Part shown: positions 1 to 6,961 of the stretch, piece by piece
How positions within the stretch are numbered: the first letter of the stretch is position 1
How the letters are laid out: the number at the start of each line of letters is the position of its first letter
Assembly (NCBI GenBank): GCA_937892735.1
Contig: CALBGL010000061.1
Span: 1-14,298, forward strand
Source of the DNA: an uncultured Clostridia bacterium
GTDB taxonomy: Bacteria > Bacillota > Clostridia > Lachnospirales > Bianqueaceae
Reading direction: 5' to 3'
Length of the DNA stretch: 14,298 nucleotides
Made by a program: the position numbers and the translations under genes
The notes under the pieces: generated by a model
The model's input: the letters and a program-made list of their open reading frames with translations, nothing else
Database searches by the model: none
Told to the model about the DNA's origin: nothing

Positions 1-270
1 TGAGGAATGGGAAAAGCCACGCGATTTCCCATTAGTCCAGAGGCGATGTAACAAATTCTGAGGATGAGGAATGGGAAAAGCCACGCGATTTCCCATTAGT
101 CCAGAGGCGATGTAACAAATTCTGAGGATGAGGAATGGGAAAAGCCACGCGATCTCCCATTAGTCCAGAGGCGATGTAACAAATTCTGAGGGTGAGGAAT
201 GGGAAAAGCCATGTGTTTTCCCATTAGTCCAGAGGCGATGTAACAAATTCTGGGGGTGAGGAATGGGAAA
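1..270. repeat. Tandem array of a 64-bp hairpin-containing repeat
   Basis: Four full units start at 1, 65, 129 and 193, and a truncated fifth starts at 257. The first two units are identical. The third has a T-to-C change in its hairpin arm and an A-to-G change at its last base. The fourth differs in the hairpin loop and tail. Each unit carries an inverted repeat AATGGGAAA / TTTCCCATT around a 10-nt loop (first copy about 6-33). In unit 3 one pair is lost; in unit 4 the loop change extends the stem to 10 bp around an 8-nt loop. The remaining bases (from AGTCCAGAGG through CAAATTCTGAGG) are conserved as strictly as the hairpin, so these are not CRISPR repeats with variable spacers. The period is not a multiple of three, so it is not a protein repeat. 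Divergence increases toward the gene at 290. The array probably extends upstream of the window. Function unknown. Confidence 0.95.
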
Positions 271-271
271 C

Positions 272-300
272 CCCGGTCCTGAATGTTAATCAGGACCGGG
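272..300 (-). terminator. Hairpin at the 3' end of the GH63-like gene (probable terminator)
   Basis: A perfect 11-bp inverted repeat, CCCGGTCCTGA / TCAGGACCGGG, encloses a 7-nt loop (283-289). On the minus strand the stop codon and the last codons of the glycoside hydrolase form the upstream arm. The strong GC stem directly at the gene end suggests an intrinsic terminator, but the minus-strand sequence after it (GGTTTCCCATTCC) has only a poor T-tract, so efficiency is uncertain. The hairpin sits exactly where the fifth 64-bp repeat breaks off. Confidence 0.6.
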
Positions 301-2977
301 CTATGATGCGGAGATGTCCTTCCTTTACGTCATGGGAGAGTGTGATTTCCAGCATGCCTGCTTCTCGTTGGGTACAAGGGTAGGGGACATCATTCAAAAG
401 GGCTTTATAGGAATGTTGATCGGAGAGACAGAGGAGGATGGCATAGGTATCCGCGTTGCCATCATATCGGAAACGAAGGTCGGCGGAAGTCGGCGTCGTT
501 TCTTGATGATCCAGCCACAGATCAAATCCCGTCGTCACAGTACCGGGCTTATGGTAGGCATCAGCCCATACGCAGATGGGGGATGACAGCCCACCGAACT
601 GATGGAACCAACCGCCGCGGCCCGTTTCAATACTAAAGCATTCATAGGTATTATAGGAAAAGTCTGTCTCCATCTTCCATAAATCGAGAGCTCGTTGGGC
701 GATCGCATAGGCGAAATCCGTCTCGCCCAGATCCAGCATCGTCTTCCAGATAAACCACTGATGGGCCATCCAGACATTTCCATTCCAATATCCATCGTCG
801 AAATAGTAGGAGGCGCTCATGTCCACGGCGGAGATACCGCGTGGACTCCACATTTCCTGAGGATTTTTCAGATGCGACAGGAGTCTGGCGGTTCGATCTC
901 GGGGAACCACTCCCGAGATCAGGGGATATATGCCGTCCATGCCCTTGTTCATATTCTCACCGGTTTCATTGCGAAGAAACCCCAGAAGCCGACGATTCTC
1001 ATCATAGACAGTATAAGAATAGTAGCCAGCTTCCTCGTCCCAAGCTAGTGTATTGAGCGCTTCGGAAGAACGTTCGATATCCTGGGTCAGTGAGCGCACA
1101 TCGTCATCCAGTCCGAGGGCTGTCGCCGCCATGCGCAGGATCTTCGCGGCACGGAGAATCTGCGCGGTGGAGATGCAGGGGCAGGTACAGTGCATCATCT
1201 GCCGCTCGATCATATACACCTGTGCGGGATAATCATCCATGCCCGAACAGGAATACCAGTAGTCATACGTCGAAAATAGACCATTCTGAAACTTCGCGGT
1301 GGTAGATCCCGCTGCGCCCGTCAGGAAACGGTAGTACCGCATCATCCGGGGATAGAGAGAAAGCAGAGAGGCCTTATCGTTTTCGCGCTGAAGCATTTCA
1401 AAATACTGCGCGAACTGGGTAGGAACCAGACTGCCGTGAAGCAAAAATGCAAAATCCGGATTATCTTCTTCACTGAGATAGGTTTCCAGAATATAGCGGG
1501 AGATGGCAGGAGAAAACTCCAGCATACCGATTCCGATGAGACCGCTGTCCCAGGTATAGAAGCTGTCCCAACGCTTTCCGGGTGTAAAATGAATGACCCA
1601 CTTCCCATGCCGGTAGACGGGATATACTACGTTGGTCAGCAAGGTGGCCTTCAGAATGCGCGTGGAAAGTGTATAAGGCTTTCCGGATTCGTTGTACCCC
1701 ATGTCGTCAGAGGATCGGGCATTGTGGTAGAGTTCCTCGTAGGCCGCATCTGACAGGGGGGTTATGGGTGCAGTAGAGACGACCATATACTCAGTGTGGC
1801 GAGAATGAGGAGCCAGATAGATAGAACGAATCAGAACATTGTGGAAGAAACCCTCGTCACTCTTCTTATCCTGGAAACTGCCGGAGAAGGTGCGCTGCAA
1901 CGTGTCATAGGTGGGATCTGCGTTGGAGAGGCGGTTAGGCAGCGCGTCTTCCAGGCATCCAGAGTCGAGAACTCGTTCTCGCGTGCGTTCGTGATGGGTC
2001 AGTATATAATAGGTGGAATGAGTTTCCGGATAGTGGAGGCGGACGCTTCGTCCGCGTTCCCAACTTTGCGAGGACACTTGGGGCACGAAACCATGGAGGA
2101 TCAGAGAGGTTTCGATTTCGGTTTCCTGTCCTTTTTCGGTAATTGCCAGAAAATCCAGCTCTACACCGCCGCCGCCCAGACTCTGTAGTGTGAGGCGCGA
2201 TAGGTCCTTCCGGACGGCAAAGGAGACAAGACGCAGTTCTTGACTCGCAGGCAGGAGAATCGTACACCCGGCGCAGGAGAATGCAGCGTCACGATCGGAA
2301 ACGGTTCGGTATCGCAGAGTGACGACAGGGCTTTGAAAGGAATCCAAACAGACATTATAGGACACAAGATCCCCCTTCTCTTCACCGAAGGGTTTGAGAT
2401 GGAGGGAAGGGACATGATAGTTTGGGCAGCGATCTCCCAGACCGAAACCATTCAGAAAGCGAAAGTCCGCAAATTCACCCTTATGCATGCCATCCGGATT
2501 TTCCAGATCCCAGGGACGGGGTGTCGCGTATTCGTAGCAAGAGTAATCTCTGGCATCGATCAGCAATGTCCCGGAAGGGACGGATACGCGGCAGTAGTAA
2601 GCGTGGGGAAATTCCAGGGCCGAGTAGGCGTTTATGAGGCAGTTCTGCCGCAGATCCGTATGGTTGACAAATTCACAGCGGACAAGATATGAATCAGAAT
2701 CTATTCGAGAAAACGAAACATCGCAGTAGATCTGATCTTTCCACATCAGCTCGCAGCGGTAGGCATAGAACGAATAGTTTTCCCGGCAATGCCACAGATG
2801 ATATCCGCTGGGGAAGGTGACATTGGGCGGCGGAAACGCTGAATTCCAGAGGGGGGGATGGACGATGAAGTCAAATCGTGCGCCCATTTTTGATAAAGGA
2901 TTTACCACGTGGGAGATCCCCATATATTTTTTCGAATAGGGCCCCCAGAGGGGCATGACGTCTTTGGAGTTCCTCAT
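290..2977 (-). CDS. GH63-like glycoside hydrolase (clan GH-G, probable alpha-glucosidase type)
   Basis: This 895-residue protein has no signal peptide or membrane segment and is presumably cytosolic. The N-terminal ~400 residues are beta-rich, consistent with the beta-sandwich domain that precedes the catalytic barrel in this clan. The C-terminal half carries (alpha/alpha)6-barrel hallmarks: KRWDSFYTWDSG near 468-479, a GMDDYPAQ block with Asp581/Asp582 as candidate general acid, NGNVWM at 732-737, and a TYECFSIETGRGG block with Glu779 aligned to the candidate catalytic base of GH63 enzymes. GH63 and related families hydrolyse alpha-glucosidic or mannosylglycerate-type linkages with inversion; the substrate here cannot be read from sequence. 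The ATG at 2977 is preceded by AAGGGA (2984-2989), and the site lies against the stop codon of the upstream patatin gene, 14 bp away, so the two are probably cotranscribed and translationally linked. Pairing with a patatin is unusual. A trehalase-like or MGH-type assignment is an alternative within the clan. Confidence 0.85.
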   Translation of the reverse strand: MRNSKDVMPLWGPYSKKYMGISHVVNPLSKMGARFDFIVHPPLWNSAFPPPNVTFPSGYHLWHCRENYSFYAYRCELMWKDQIYCDVSFSRIDSDSYLVRCEFVNHTDLRQNCLINAYSALEFPHAYYCRVSVPSGTLLIDARDYSCYEYATPRPWDLENPDGMHKGEFADFRFLNGFGLGDRCPNYHVPSLHLKPFGEEKGDLVSYNVCLDSFQSPVVTLRYRTVSDRDAAFSCAGCTILLPASQELRLVSFAVRKDLSRLTLQSLGGGGVELDFLAITEKGQETEIETSLILHGFVPQVSSQSWERGRSVRLHYPETHSTYYILTHHERTRERVLDSGCLEDALPNRLSNADPTYDTLQRTFSGSFQDKKSDEGFFHNVLIRSIYLAPHSRHTEYMVVSTAPITPLSDAAYEELYHNARSSDDMGYNESGKPYTLSTRILKATLLTNVVYPVYRHGKWVIHFTPGKRWDSFYTWDSGLIGIGMLEFSPAISRYILETYLSEEDNPDFAFLLHGSLVPTQFAQYFEMLQRENDKASLLSLYPRMMRYYRFLTGAAGSTTAKFQNGLFSTYDYWYSCSGMDDYPAQVYMIERQMMHCTCPCISTAQILRAAKILRMAATALGLDDDVRSLTQDIERSSEALNTLAWDEEAGYYSYTVYDENRRLLGFLRNETGENMNKGMDGIYPLISGVVPRDRTARLLSHLKNPQEMWSPRGISAVDMSASYYFDDGYWNGNVWMAHQWFIWKTMLDLGETDFAYAIAQRALDLWKMETDFSYNTYECFSIETGRGGWFHQFGGLSSPICVWADAYHKPGTVTTGFDLWLDHQETTPTSADLRFRYDGNADTYAILLCLSDQHSYKALLNDVPYPCTQREAGMLEITLSHDVKEGHLRIIARS

Positions 2978-2991
2978 AATGTTTCCCTTGC

Positions 2992-3900
2992 TTACAGATT
3001 ATATTTTTTGAGCAGTGCATCCAGCTGATCCATGTGGCGGGTAGTCTTTGAATGCAGATCGTCATGCAGCAGCGTGACGCGGATCTGGTCATAGTCCGCC
3101 TGCGCCTGGATCGCGGCCTTGCGGGCGAAGTCTGGATGATTTAACTCGCCGGACAGGAAGGCGCGGAGGGTACGAAGCGTATCTCGATATCCCAGCTCCA
3201 TGCGAAAACGAGCGCCTTTGACGGTGAAATCCAGCGTGCCATCCAGCAGGTGGCCGATATCCCGGCTGGGCCGGATATGCAGAAATTCGGTGCCGGGATA
3301 GACGGCGGGAATCAGCAGGTCCGGTTCGGAGGACACGTCGACTACGACCATATGGCGCAGCCCCATATCATAAAGGGGTTTCACCGGTAGATTATCCAGG
3401 AGCCCGCCATCCTGGTTGGGCTTTCCGTCCAGCATGACCGGTGGATAGGCCACTGGAAGCGCAGAAGAGGCCAGAAGGATCTGGAGGATCCGATCCGGAG
3501 ACTGCGTATTCAGCTCGAAATACCGGGCAATGGAACGTCCGTCTTCCTCCCGCTGCGTGGTATTTGCGAAGACGCGGCGGGGTGAAGAGCTGATCTTTGT
3601 AAGATCCAGATGAGCGCGGATGAGTTCGATCAGACCATCCCGGGAAAAGATACCGCCGTTCTCAAAGGGCAGGTCGATATCCAGAAACTGCAGCGGCGTG
3701 ATACTTTTCCAGAGGGCTTCCGCCTGTGCATAATCGGTACAGCCGATCAGCGCGGCATTCAACGCACCGACAGATGCGCCGGATACCCCCGTGATCCGCG
3801 TGTCCCATCCCAGTTCTATGAGAGCCCGCCAGGCTCCGATCTGATAGGCGCCCTTGCCGCCGCCGCCGGACAGCACAAGGCCAAGAGAATGTGTTTGCAT
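2992..3900 (-). CDS. Patatin-like phospholipase family protein (RssA/YchK-like)
   Basis: This is a 302-residue acyl hydrolase of the patatin family, which uses a Ser-Asp dyad to cleave acyl esters of lipids. Visible motifs in order are the glycine-rich oxyanion loop SGGGGKGAY (11-19), the nucleophile elbow GASVG with Ser43, and the dyad Asp164 in the DGG motif. The region between (ASSALPVAYPP, 144-154) is also typical of bacterial patatins. There is no signal peptide, so it is likely cytosolic or peripherally membrane-bound. Length fits the RssA/YchK group (about 300). The ATG at 3900 has a strong AGGAGGT (3911-3917, 10 nt upstream) and a candidate promoter at 3934-3962. It is the first gene of a two-gene minus-strand operon with the GH63-like hydrolase. 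The physiological lipid substrate is unknown; the family assignment is secure. Confidence 0.93.
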   Translation of the reverse strand: MQTHSLGLVLSGGGGKGAYQIGAWRALIELGWDTRITGVSGASVGALNAALIGCTDYAQAEALWKSITPLQFLDIDLPFENGGIFSRDGLIELIRAHLDLTKISSSPRRVFANTTQREEDGRSIARYFELNTQSPDRILQILLASSALPVAYPPVMLDGKPNQDGGLLDNLPVKPLYDMGLRHMVVVDVSSEPDLLIPAVYPGTEFLHIRPSRDIGHLLDGTLDFTVKGARFRMELGYRDTLRTLRAFLSGELNHPDFARKAAIQAQADYDQIRVTLLHDDLHSKTTRHMDQLDALLKKYNL

Positions 3901-3933
3901 ACAGTAAAGTACCTCCTACGGGTTTCTGATTTC

Positions 3934-3962
3934 ATCTTACTATAGATCGATTCGATTGGCAA
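3934..3962 (-). promoter_or_regulatory. Candidate sigma-A promoter of the patatin-GH operon
   Basis: Read on the minus strand: TTGCCA (3957-3962), a 17-bp spacer, then TAAGAT (3934-3939). The -35 matches the consensus at 5 of 6 positions and the -10 at 4 of 6, with optimal spacing, and it lies about 35 bp upstream of the strong ribosome binding site of the patatin gene. Confidence 0.55.
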
Positions 3963-3972
3963 CATTTTTTTC

Positions 3973-4001
3973 TTGCGTCCGGTGCTGTTTTAGAGTATGA
4001 T
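3973..4001 (+). promoter_or_regulatory. Candidate sigma-A promoter of the YbaK/PrdX-type gene
   Basis: TTGCGT (3973-3978), a 17-bp spacer, then TATGAT (3996-4001). The -10 is 5 of 6; the -35 is weak (TTG only). Transcription would begin just before the AAGGAGG at 4009. It lies back to back with the minus-strand promoter, the two -35 boxes being 10 bp apart. Confidence 0.5.
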
Positions 4002-4023
4002 AGACCGGAAGGAGGAGGGGAAC

Positions 4024-4527
4024 ATGGAGACGAGACAGGAAAGAGAACTGGCAGTGTATCAGATGTTGGACCGACTGGGGATCGGATGGCAGCGGTGGGA
4101 CCATCCGGCGGTGGCGACGATCGAGGACTGCTGTGGGATCGGCAGGCGTATGGGGGTTCCCATGTGCAAGAATCTGTTTTTGTGCAACCGGACGCATACG
4201 GAATTTTATCTGCTCATGATGCCGGGAGAAAAGCAGTTTAAGACCAAAGAAGTATCGAAGCAGATTCCCACATCCCGCCTTTCCTTCGCGGAGGCTGAGT
4301 ATATGGAACGGTACCTGCATATCAGCCCGGGCGCGGTCAGCGTGATGGGACTGATGAATGATACCAGCCACCATGTGAAGCTTTTGATCGACGAACCACT
4401 GCTTGCGGATGAATATCTGGGATGCCATCCCTGTGTGAATACCAGCAGCATCAAGGTGAAGATGCAGGATGTGATTCGCATCTTTCTGCCAGCGACGGGT
4501 CATGATTATCAGGTGGTGCATCTATAA
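4024..4527 (+). CDS. YbaK/EbsC-domain aminoacyl-tRNA deacylase, PrdX/ProXp-ala type
   Basis: This is a 167-residue single-domain protein of the YbaK/EbsC family, whose PrdX/ProXp-ala members hydrolyse mischarged tRNA(Pro), usually Ala-tRNA(Pro), in trans to prolyl-tRNA synthetase. Visible family features are the DHP turn (26-28), the CKNLFL strand with Lys49 at the position of the conserved catalytic lysine, the FKTKEVSKQI helix, the SVMGLMND loop, and the C-terminal HPCVNTSSIKV segment typical of the PrdX subgroup rather than of Cys-tRNA deacylase YbaK. An in-frame ATG at 3997 gives a longer reading, but it overlaps the candidate -10 box and lacks a Shine-Dalgarno. The ATG at 4024 has AAGGAGG at 4009-4015, 8 nt away, and is the better start. 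The gene is monocistronic and divergent from the patatin operon. Amino-acid specificity is inferred from subgroup resemblance only. Confidence 0.9.
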   Translation: METRQERELAVYQMLDRLGIGWQRWDHPAVATIEDCCGIGRRMGVPMCKNLFLCNRTHTEFYLLMMPGEKQFKTKEVSKQIPTSRLSFAEAEYMERYLHISPGAVSVMGLMNDTSHHVKLLIDEPLLADEYLGCHPCVNTSSIKVKMQDVIRIFLPATGHDYQVVHL

Positions 4528-4585
4528 TCTATGCAATTTGACAAGAAGGAGTGTAAATCTTCCAGAATCTTTTTGCAATGCAGTC

Positions 4586-4614
4586 TTGATATTTTTTAGA
4601 CGATGATGTACAAT
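4586..4614 (+). promoter_or_regulatory. Strong sigma-A promoter of nfnAB
   Basis: TTGATA (4586-4591), a 17-bp spacer, then TACAAT (4609-4614); both boxes are 5 of 6 matches to consensus. It lies about 50 bp upstream of the nfnA start. The palindrome TGTACA occurs twice, at 4607-4612 overlapping the -10 and at 4623-4628 near the expected transcription start, with 16-bp centre-to-centre spacing. This could be an operator, but no known regulator is identified. Confidence 0.65.
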
Positions 4615-4663
4615 AAATCCGGTGTACATAAAGAACCAGCACAGAACATAGGAGTGAATGCAT

Positions 4664-5506
4664 ATGTATAAGATTGTTCGAAAAGAGTGTCTCAATCCTA
4701 CGGTTACACTAATGGAAGTGGAAGCGCCGCTGATCGCCAAGAAGGCGGAGCCGGGTCAGTTTATCATCCTGCGTGTGGATGAGGATGGCGAGAGAATTCC
4801 GCTGACAGTAGCCGATTTTGACCGGGAAAAGGGAACGGTTACGATCATCTTCCAGATCGTAGGGGCAACGACCATGAAACTCAATCATCTGGAAGAAGGA
4901 GATTCGATTCATGATTTTGTAGGACCGCTGGGCGTTGCGTCCCATACGGAGGGTTTGAAGAAGGTGGCCGTCATCGGCGGCGGCGTGGGCTGTGCGATAG
5001 CTTATCCGATCGCGAAGAAGCTGCATCAGCAGGGAGCGGAAGTACATTCCATCGTAGGTTTCCGCAATAAAGACCTGGTGATCCTGGAAGAGGAATTTAA
5101 AGCAGCCAGCAGTAAGTTTGTCATGATGACAGATGATGGTTCTTATGGGGAGAAGGGTCTGGTCACCGATGCACTGAAAAAGCTTCTGGACAGCGGCGAG
5201 ACGTATGATGAAGTCATTGCCATTGGCCCTCTGATTATGATGAAGTTTGTATGTAAGCTGACTAAGGAGTATGGTGTGAAGACTGTGGTCAGCATGAATC
5301 CGATTATGATTGACGGTACGGGCATGTGCGGCGGATGCCGTCTGACCGTGGGAGGCAAGACGAAGTTTGCTTGCGTGGATGGTCCTGATTTTGACGGCCA
5401 CGAGGTGGACTTTGATGAGGCCATGTCCCGATCCGGCATGTACAGGGAGTTTGAGCGTCATGCATATGAAGAGACCTGCAACCTGTTTCAGAAGGAGGTA
5501 AAATAA
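4664..5506 (+). CDS. NfnA: FAD/[2Fe-2S] small subunit of NADH-dependent reduced ferredoxin:NADP+ oxidoreductase
   Basis: This 280-residue flavoprotein belongs to the dihydroorotate dehydrogenase electron-transfer/SudB-like family. In the NfnAB complex it binds NAD(H) and passes electrons through its FAD and [2Fe-2S] cluster, allowing flavin-based bifurcation between ferredoxin, NADPH and NADH in the cytosol. Domains in order: FAD-binding barrel (about 1-95) with RIPLT (44-48); NAD-binding fold with IGGGVGC (104-110); C-terminal cluster loop with Asp217, Cys222, Cys225 and Cys237, the one-Asp/three-Cys arrangement known for Nfn small subunits. An ATG at 4658 is also in frame but is only 3 nt from AGGAG (4650-4654), so 4664 (9 nt away) is preferred. 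The stop is 1 bp from the nfnB start, and the nfnB ribosome binding site lies inside this gene, so the two are coupled. Without NfnB the protein could be called sulfide dehydrogenase subunit beta; the pairing favours Nfn. Confidence 0.92.
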   Translation: MYKIVRKECLNPTVTLMEVEAPLIAKKAEPGQFIILRVDEDGERIPLTVADFDREKGTVTIIFQIVGATTMKLNHLEEGDSIHDFVGPLGVASHTEGLKKVAVIGGGVGCAIAYPIAKKLHQQGAEVHSIVGFRNKDLVILEEEFKAASSKFVMMTDDGSYGEKGLVTDALKKLLDSGETYDEVIAIGPLIMMKFVCKLTKEYGVKTVVSMNPIMIDGTGMCGGCRLTVGGKTKFACVDGPDFDGHEVDFDEAMSRSGMYREFERHAYEETCNLFQKEVK

Positions 5507-5507
5507 G

Positions 5508-6899
5508 ATGCCGAATATGTCTTTACAGAAGAATCCGATGCCTTCTCAGGACCCACAGGTCCGGAATAAGAACTTCCAGGAGGTGGCGCTGGGATATACT
5601 GAAAAAATGGCGCTGGATGAGGCGGAGCGTTGCCTGAATTGTAAAAATATGCCCTGTGTGAAGGGATGTCCTGTATCCATCGAGATTCCCCATTTCATCG
5701 AGAAGGTGAAGAAGGGAGATTTTGAGGGTGCGTATCAGGTGATCGCGAAATCGAGTTCTCTGCCCGCGGTCTGTGGGCGTGTCTGTCCCCAGGAGACACA
5801 GTGTGAGAGCAAGTGTGTGCGCGGCATCAAGGGCGAGCCGGTGGGAATCGGCCGTCTGGAGCGTTTTGTAGCAGATTGGCATAATGAGCATGCAGAGGAA
5901 GACGCCGTGCGTCCGGAACCCAATGGACACAAGGTGGCGATTGTGGGCGCTGGCCCCGCCGGTTTGACCTGTGCCGGGGAACTGGCGAAGAAGGGATACG
6001 CAGTGACGATCTATGAGGCGCTGCATCTGGCTGGCGGTGTGCTGGTATACGGGATTCCCGAATTCCGTCTGCCCAAGTCCATCGTGCAGAAGGAAGTGGA
6101 TGGCCTGAAGGCTATGGGTGTTGATGTGGAGTGCAACAGCGTCATCGGCAAGGTGCTGACCATCGATGAGCTGATGGACGAGATGGGTTTTGAGGCCGTG
6201 TTCATCGGTTCCGGCGCGGGTCTGCCTCGGTTCATGGGAATTCCCGGCGAGGATCTGAACGGCGTGTATTCGGCCAATGAGTTCCTGACTCGTGTCAACC
6301 TGATGAAAGCCTATCGGGAAGGTGCGAATACGCCGATCAAGAAGAACCATAGGGTAGCGGTTGTCGGCGGCGGCAACGTGGCGATGGATGCGGCGCGCTG
6401 CGCATTGCGTCTGGGCGCAGAAGAGGTATATATTGTATATCGCCGCGGCATGGAGGAACTGCCGGCCCGTAAGGAAGAAGTGGAGCACGCGGAGGAAGAA
6501 GGAATCATCTTCAAGACGCTGTGTAATCCGGTAGCGGTTCTGGGCGATGAGAAGGGCTTTGTCAAGGGCGTGAAGTGTATCGAGATGGAGCTGGGCGAGC
6601 CGGATGCGTCCGGACGTCGCCGTCCGATCGAGAAGCCCGGTTCGGAGTTTGTGCTGGATGTGGACTGCATGATCATGTCCATCGGTACGTCTCCCAATCC
6701 GCTGATTAAATCGACTACCAAGGGATTGGACACGAATAAGCATGGCTGTATCGTAGCGGATGAGACGACGGGACAGACTTCTCGTCCCGGTGTGTTTGCC
6801 GGCGGAGATGCGGTCACGGGTGCTGCGACCGTGATCCTGGCTATGGGCGCGGGTAAGAACGCGGCCAAGGCGATCGACGAATATATTCAGAACAAATAA
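5508..6899 (+). CDS. NfnB: large subunit of the Nfn oxidoreductase (annotated in many genomes as GltA, NADPH-dependent glutamate synthase small chain)
   Basis: This is a 463-residue iron-sulfur flavoprotein. The N-terminal ferredoxin-like domain carries two cysteine sets for [4Fe-4S] clusters, Cys42/45/50/54 and Cys89/93/99/103. An FAD-binding motif GAGPAG (147-152) follows, then a second nucleotide-binding motif GGGNVAMD (287-294) for NADPH, and a C-terminal FAD-contact segment GGDAVTGAATVILAMG. In Nfn this subunit holds the bifurcating FAD and exchanges electrons with ferredoxin and NADPH. The length matches stand-alone NfnB/GltA-type proteins. A strong AAGGAGGT at 5492-5499 precedes the ATG by 8 nt. 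No glutamate synthase large subunit is present here, and the partner is NfnA, so glutamate synthase is the less likely role. Intact, with no odd features. Confidence 0.93.
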   Translation: MPNMSLQKNPMPSQDPQVRNKNFQEVALGYTEKMALDEAERCLNCKNMPCVKGCPVSIEIPHFIEKVKKGDFEGAYQVIAKSSSLPAVCGRVCPQETQCESKCVRGIKGEPVGIGRLERFVADWHNEHAEEDAVRPEPNGHKVAIVGAGPAGLTCAGELAKKGYAVTIYEALHLAGGVLVYGIPEFRLPKSIVQKEVDGLKAMGVDVECNSVIGKVLTIDELMDEMGFEAVFIGSGAGLPRFMGIPGEDLNGVYSANEFLTRVNLMKAYREGANTPIKKNHRVAVVGGGNVAMDAARCALRLGAEEVYIVYRRGMEELPARKEEVEHAEEEGIIFKTLCNPVAVLGDEKGFVKGVKCIEMELGEPDASGRRRPIEKPGSEFVLDVDCMIMSIGTSPNPLIKSTTKGLDTNKHGCIVADETTGQTSRPGVFAGGDAVTGAATVILAMGAGKNAAKAIDEYIQNK

Positions 6900-6911
6900 A
6901 ATCAGGATCAA

Positions 6912-6943
6912 AGGAGGGGGGAGCCATTTGTGTTCCCCCTTCT
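6912..6943 (+). terminator. Hairpin between nfnB and the dehydrogenase gene (possible weak terminator)
   Basis: An 11-bp stem (6912-6922 with 6933-6943, two G-U pairs) closes a 10-nt loop. The stem is G-rich on the left and C-rich on the right. The sequence after it (GTTGTATAGG) has no proper T-run, so it may be a partial terminator or an mRNA stability/processing element that separates expression of nfnAB from the next gene. No good promoter is visible between here and 6962. Confidence 0.4.
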
Positions 6944-6961
6944 GTTGTATAGGAGGTCACT

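Noticed and set aside
1..270. CRISPR array at the left edge
   Set aside because: The whole 64-bp unit is conserved with no variable spacers, and no cas gene is in view.
4538..4543. A perfect TTGACA as the -35 of nfnAB
   Set aside because: No -10-like hexamer lies 16-18 bp downstream (TCCAGA region); the TTGATA/TACAAT pair further down fits much better.
4709..5461. A 250-codon minus-strand frame opposite nfnA
   Set aside because: Antisense shadow of a confidently identified gene, with low-complexity His/Arg-rich translation and no motifs.
5523..6911. A 462-codon open reading frame on the minus strand opposite nfnB
   Set aside because: It is the antisense shadow of a well-conserved iron-sulfur flavoprotein. 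Its translation has no recognisable domain, is rich in His/Arg/Gln as expected from antisense of GC-biased codons, and has no ribosome binding site.
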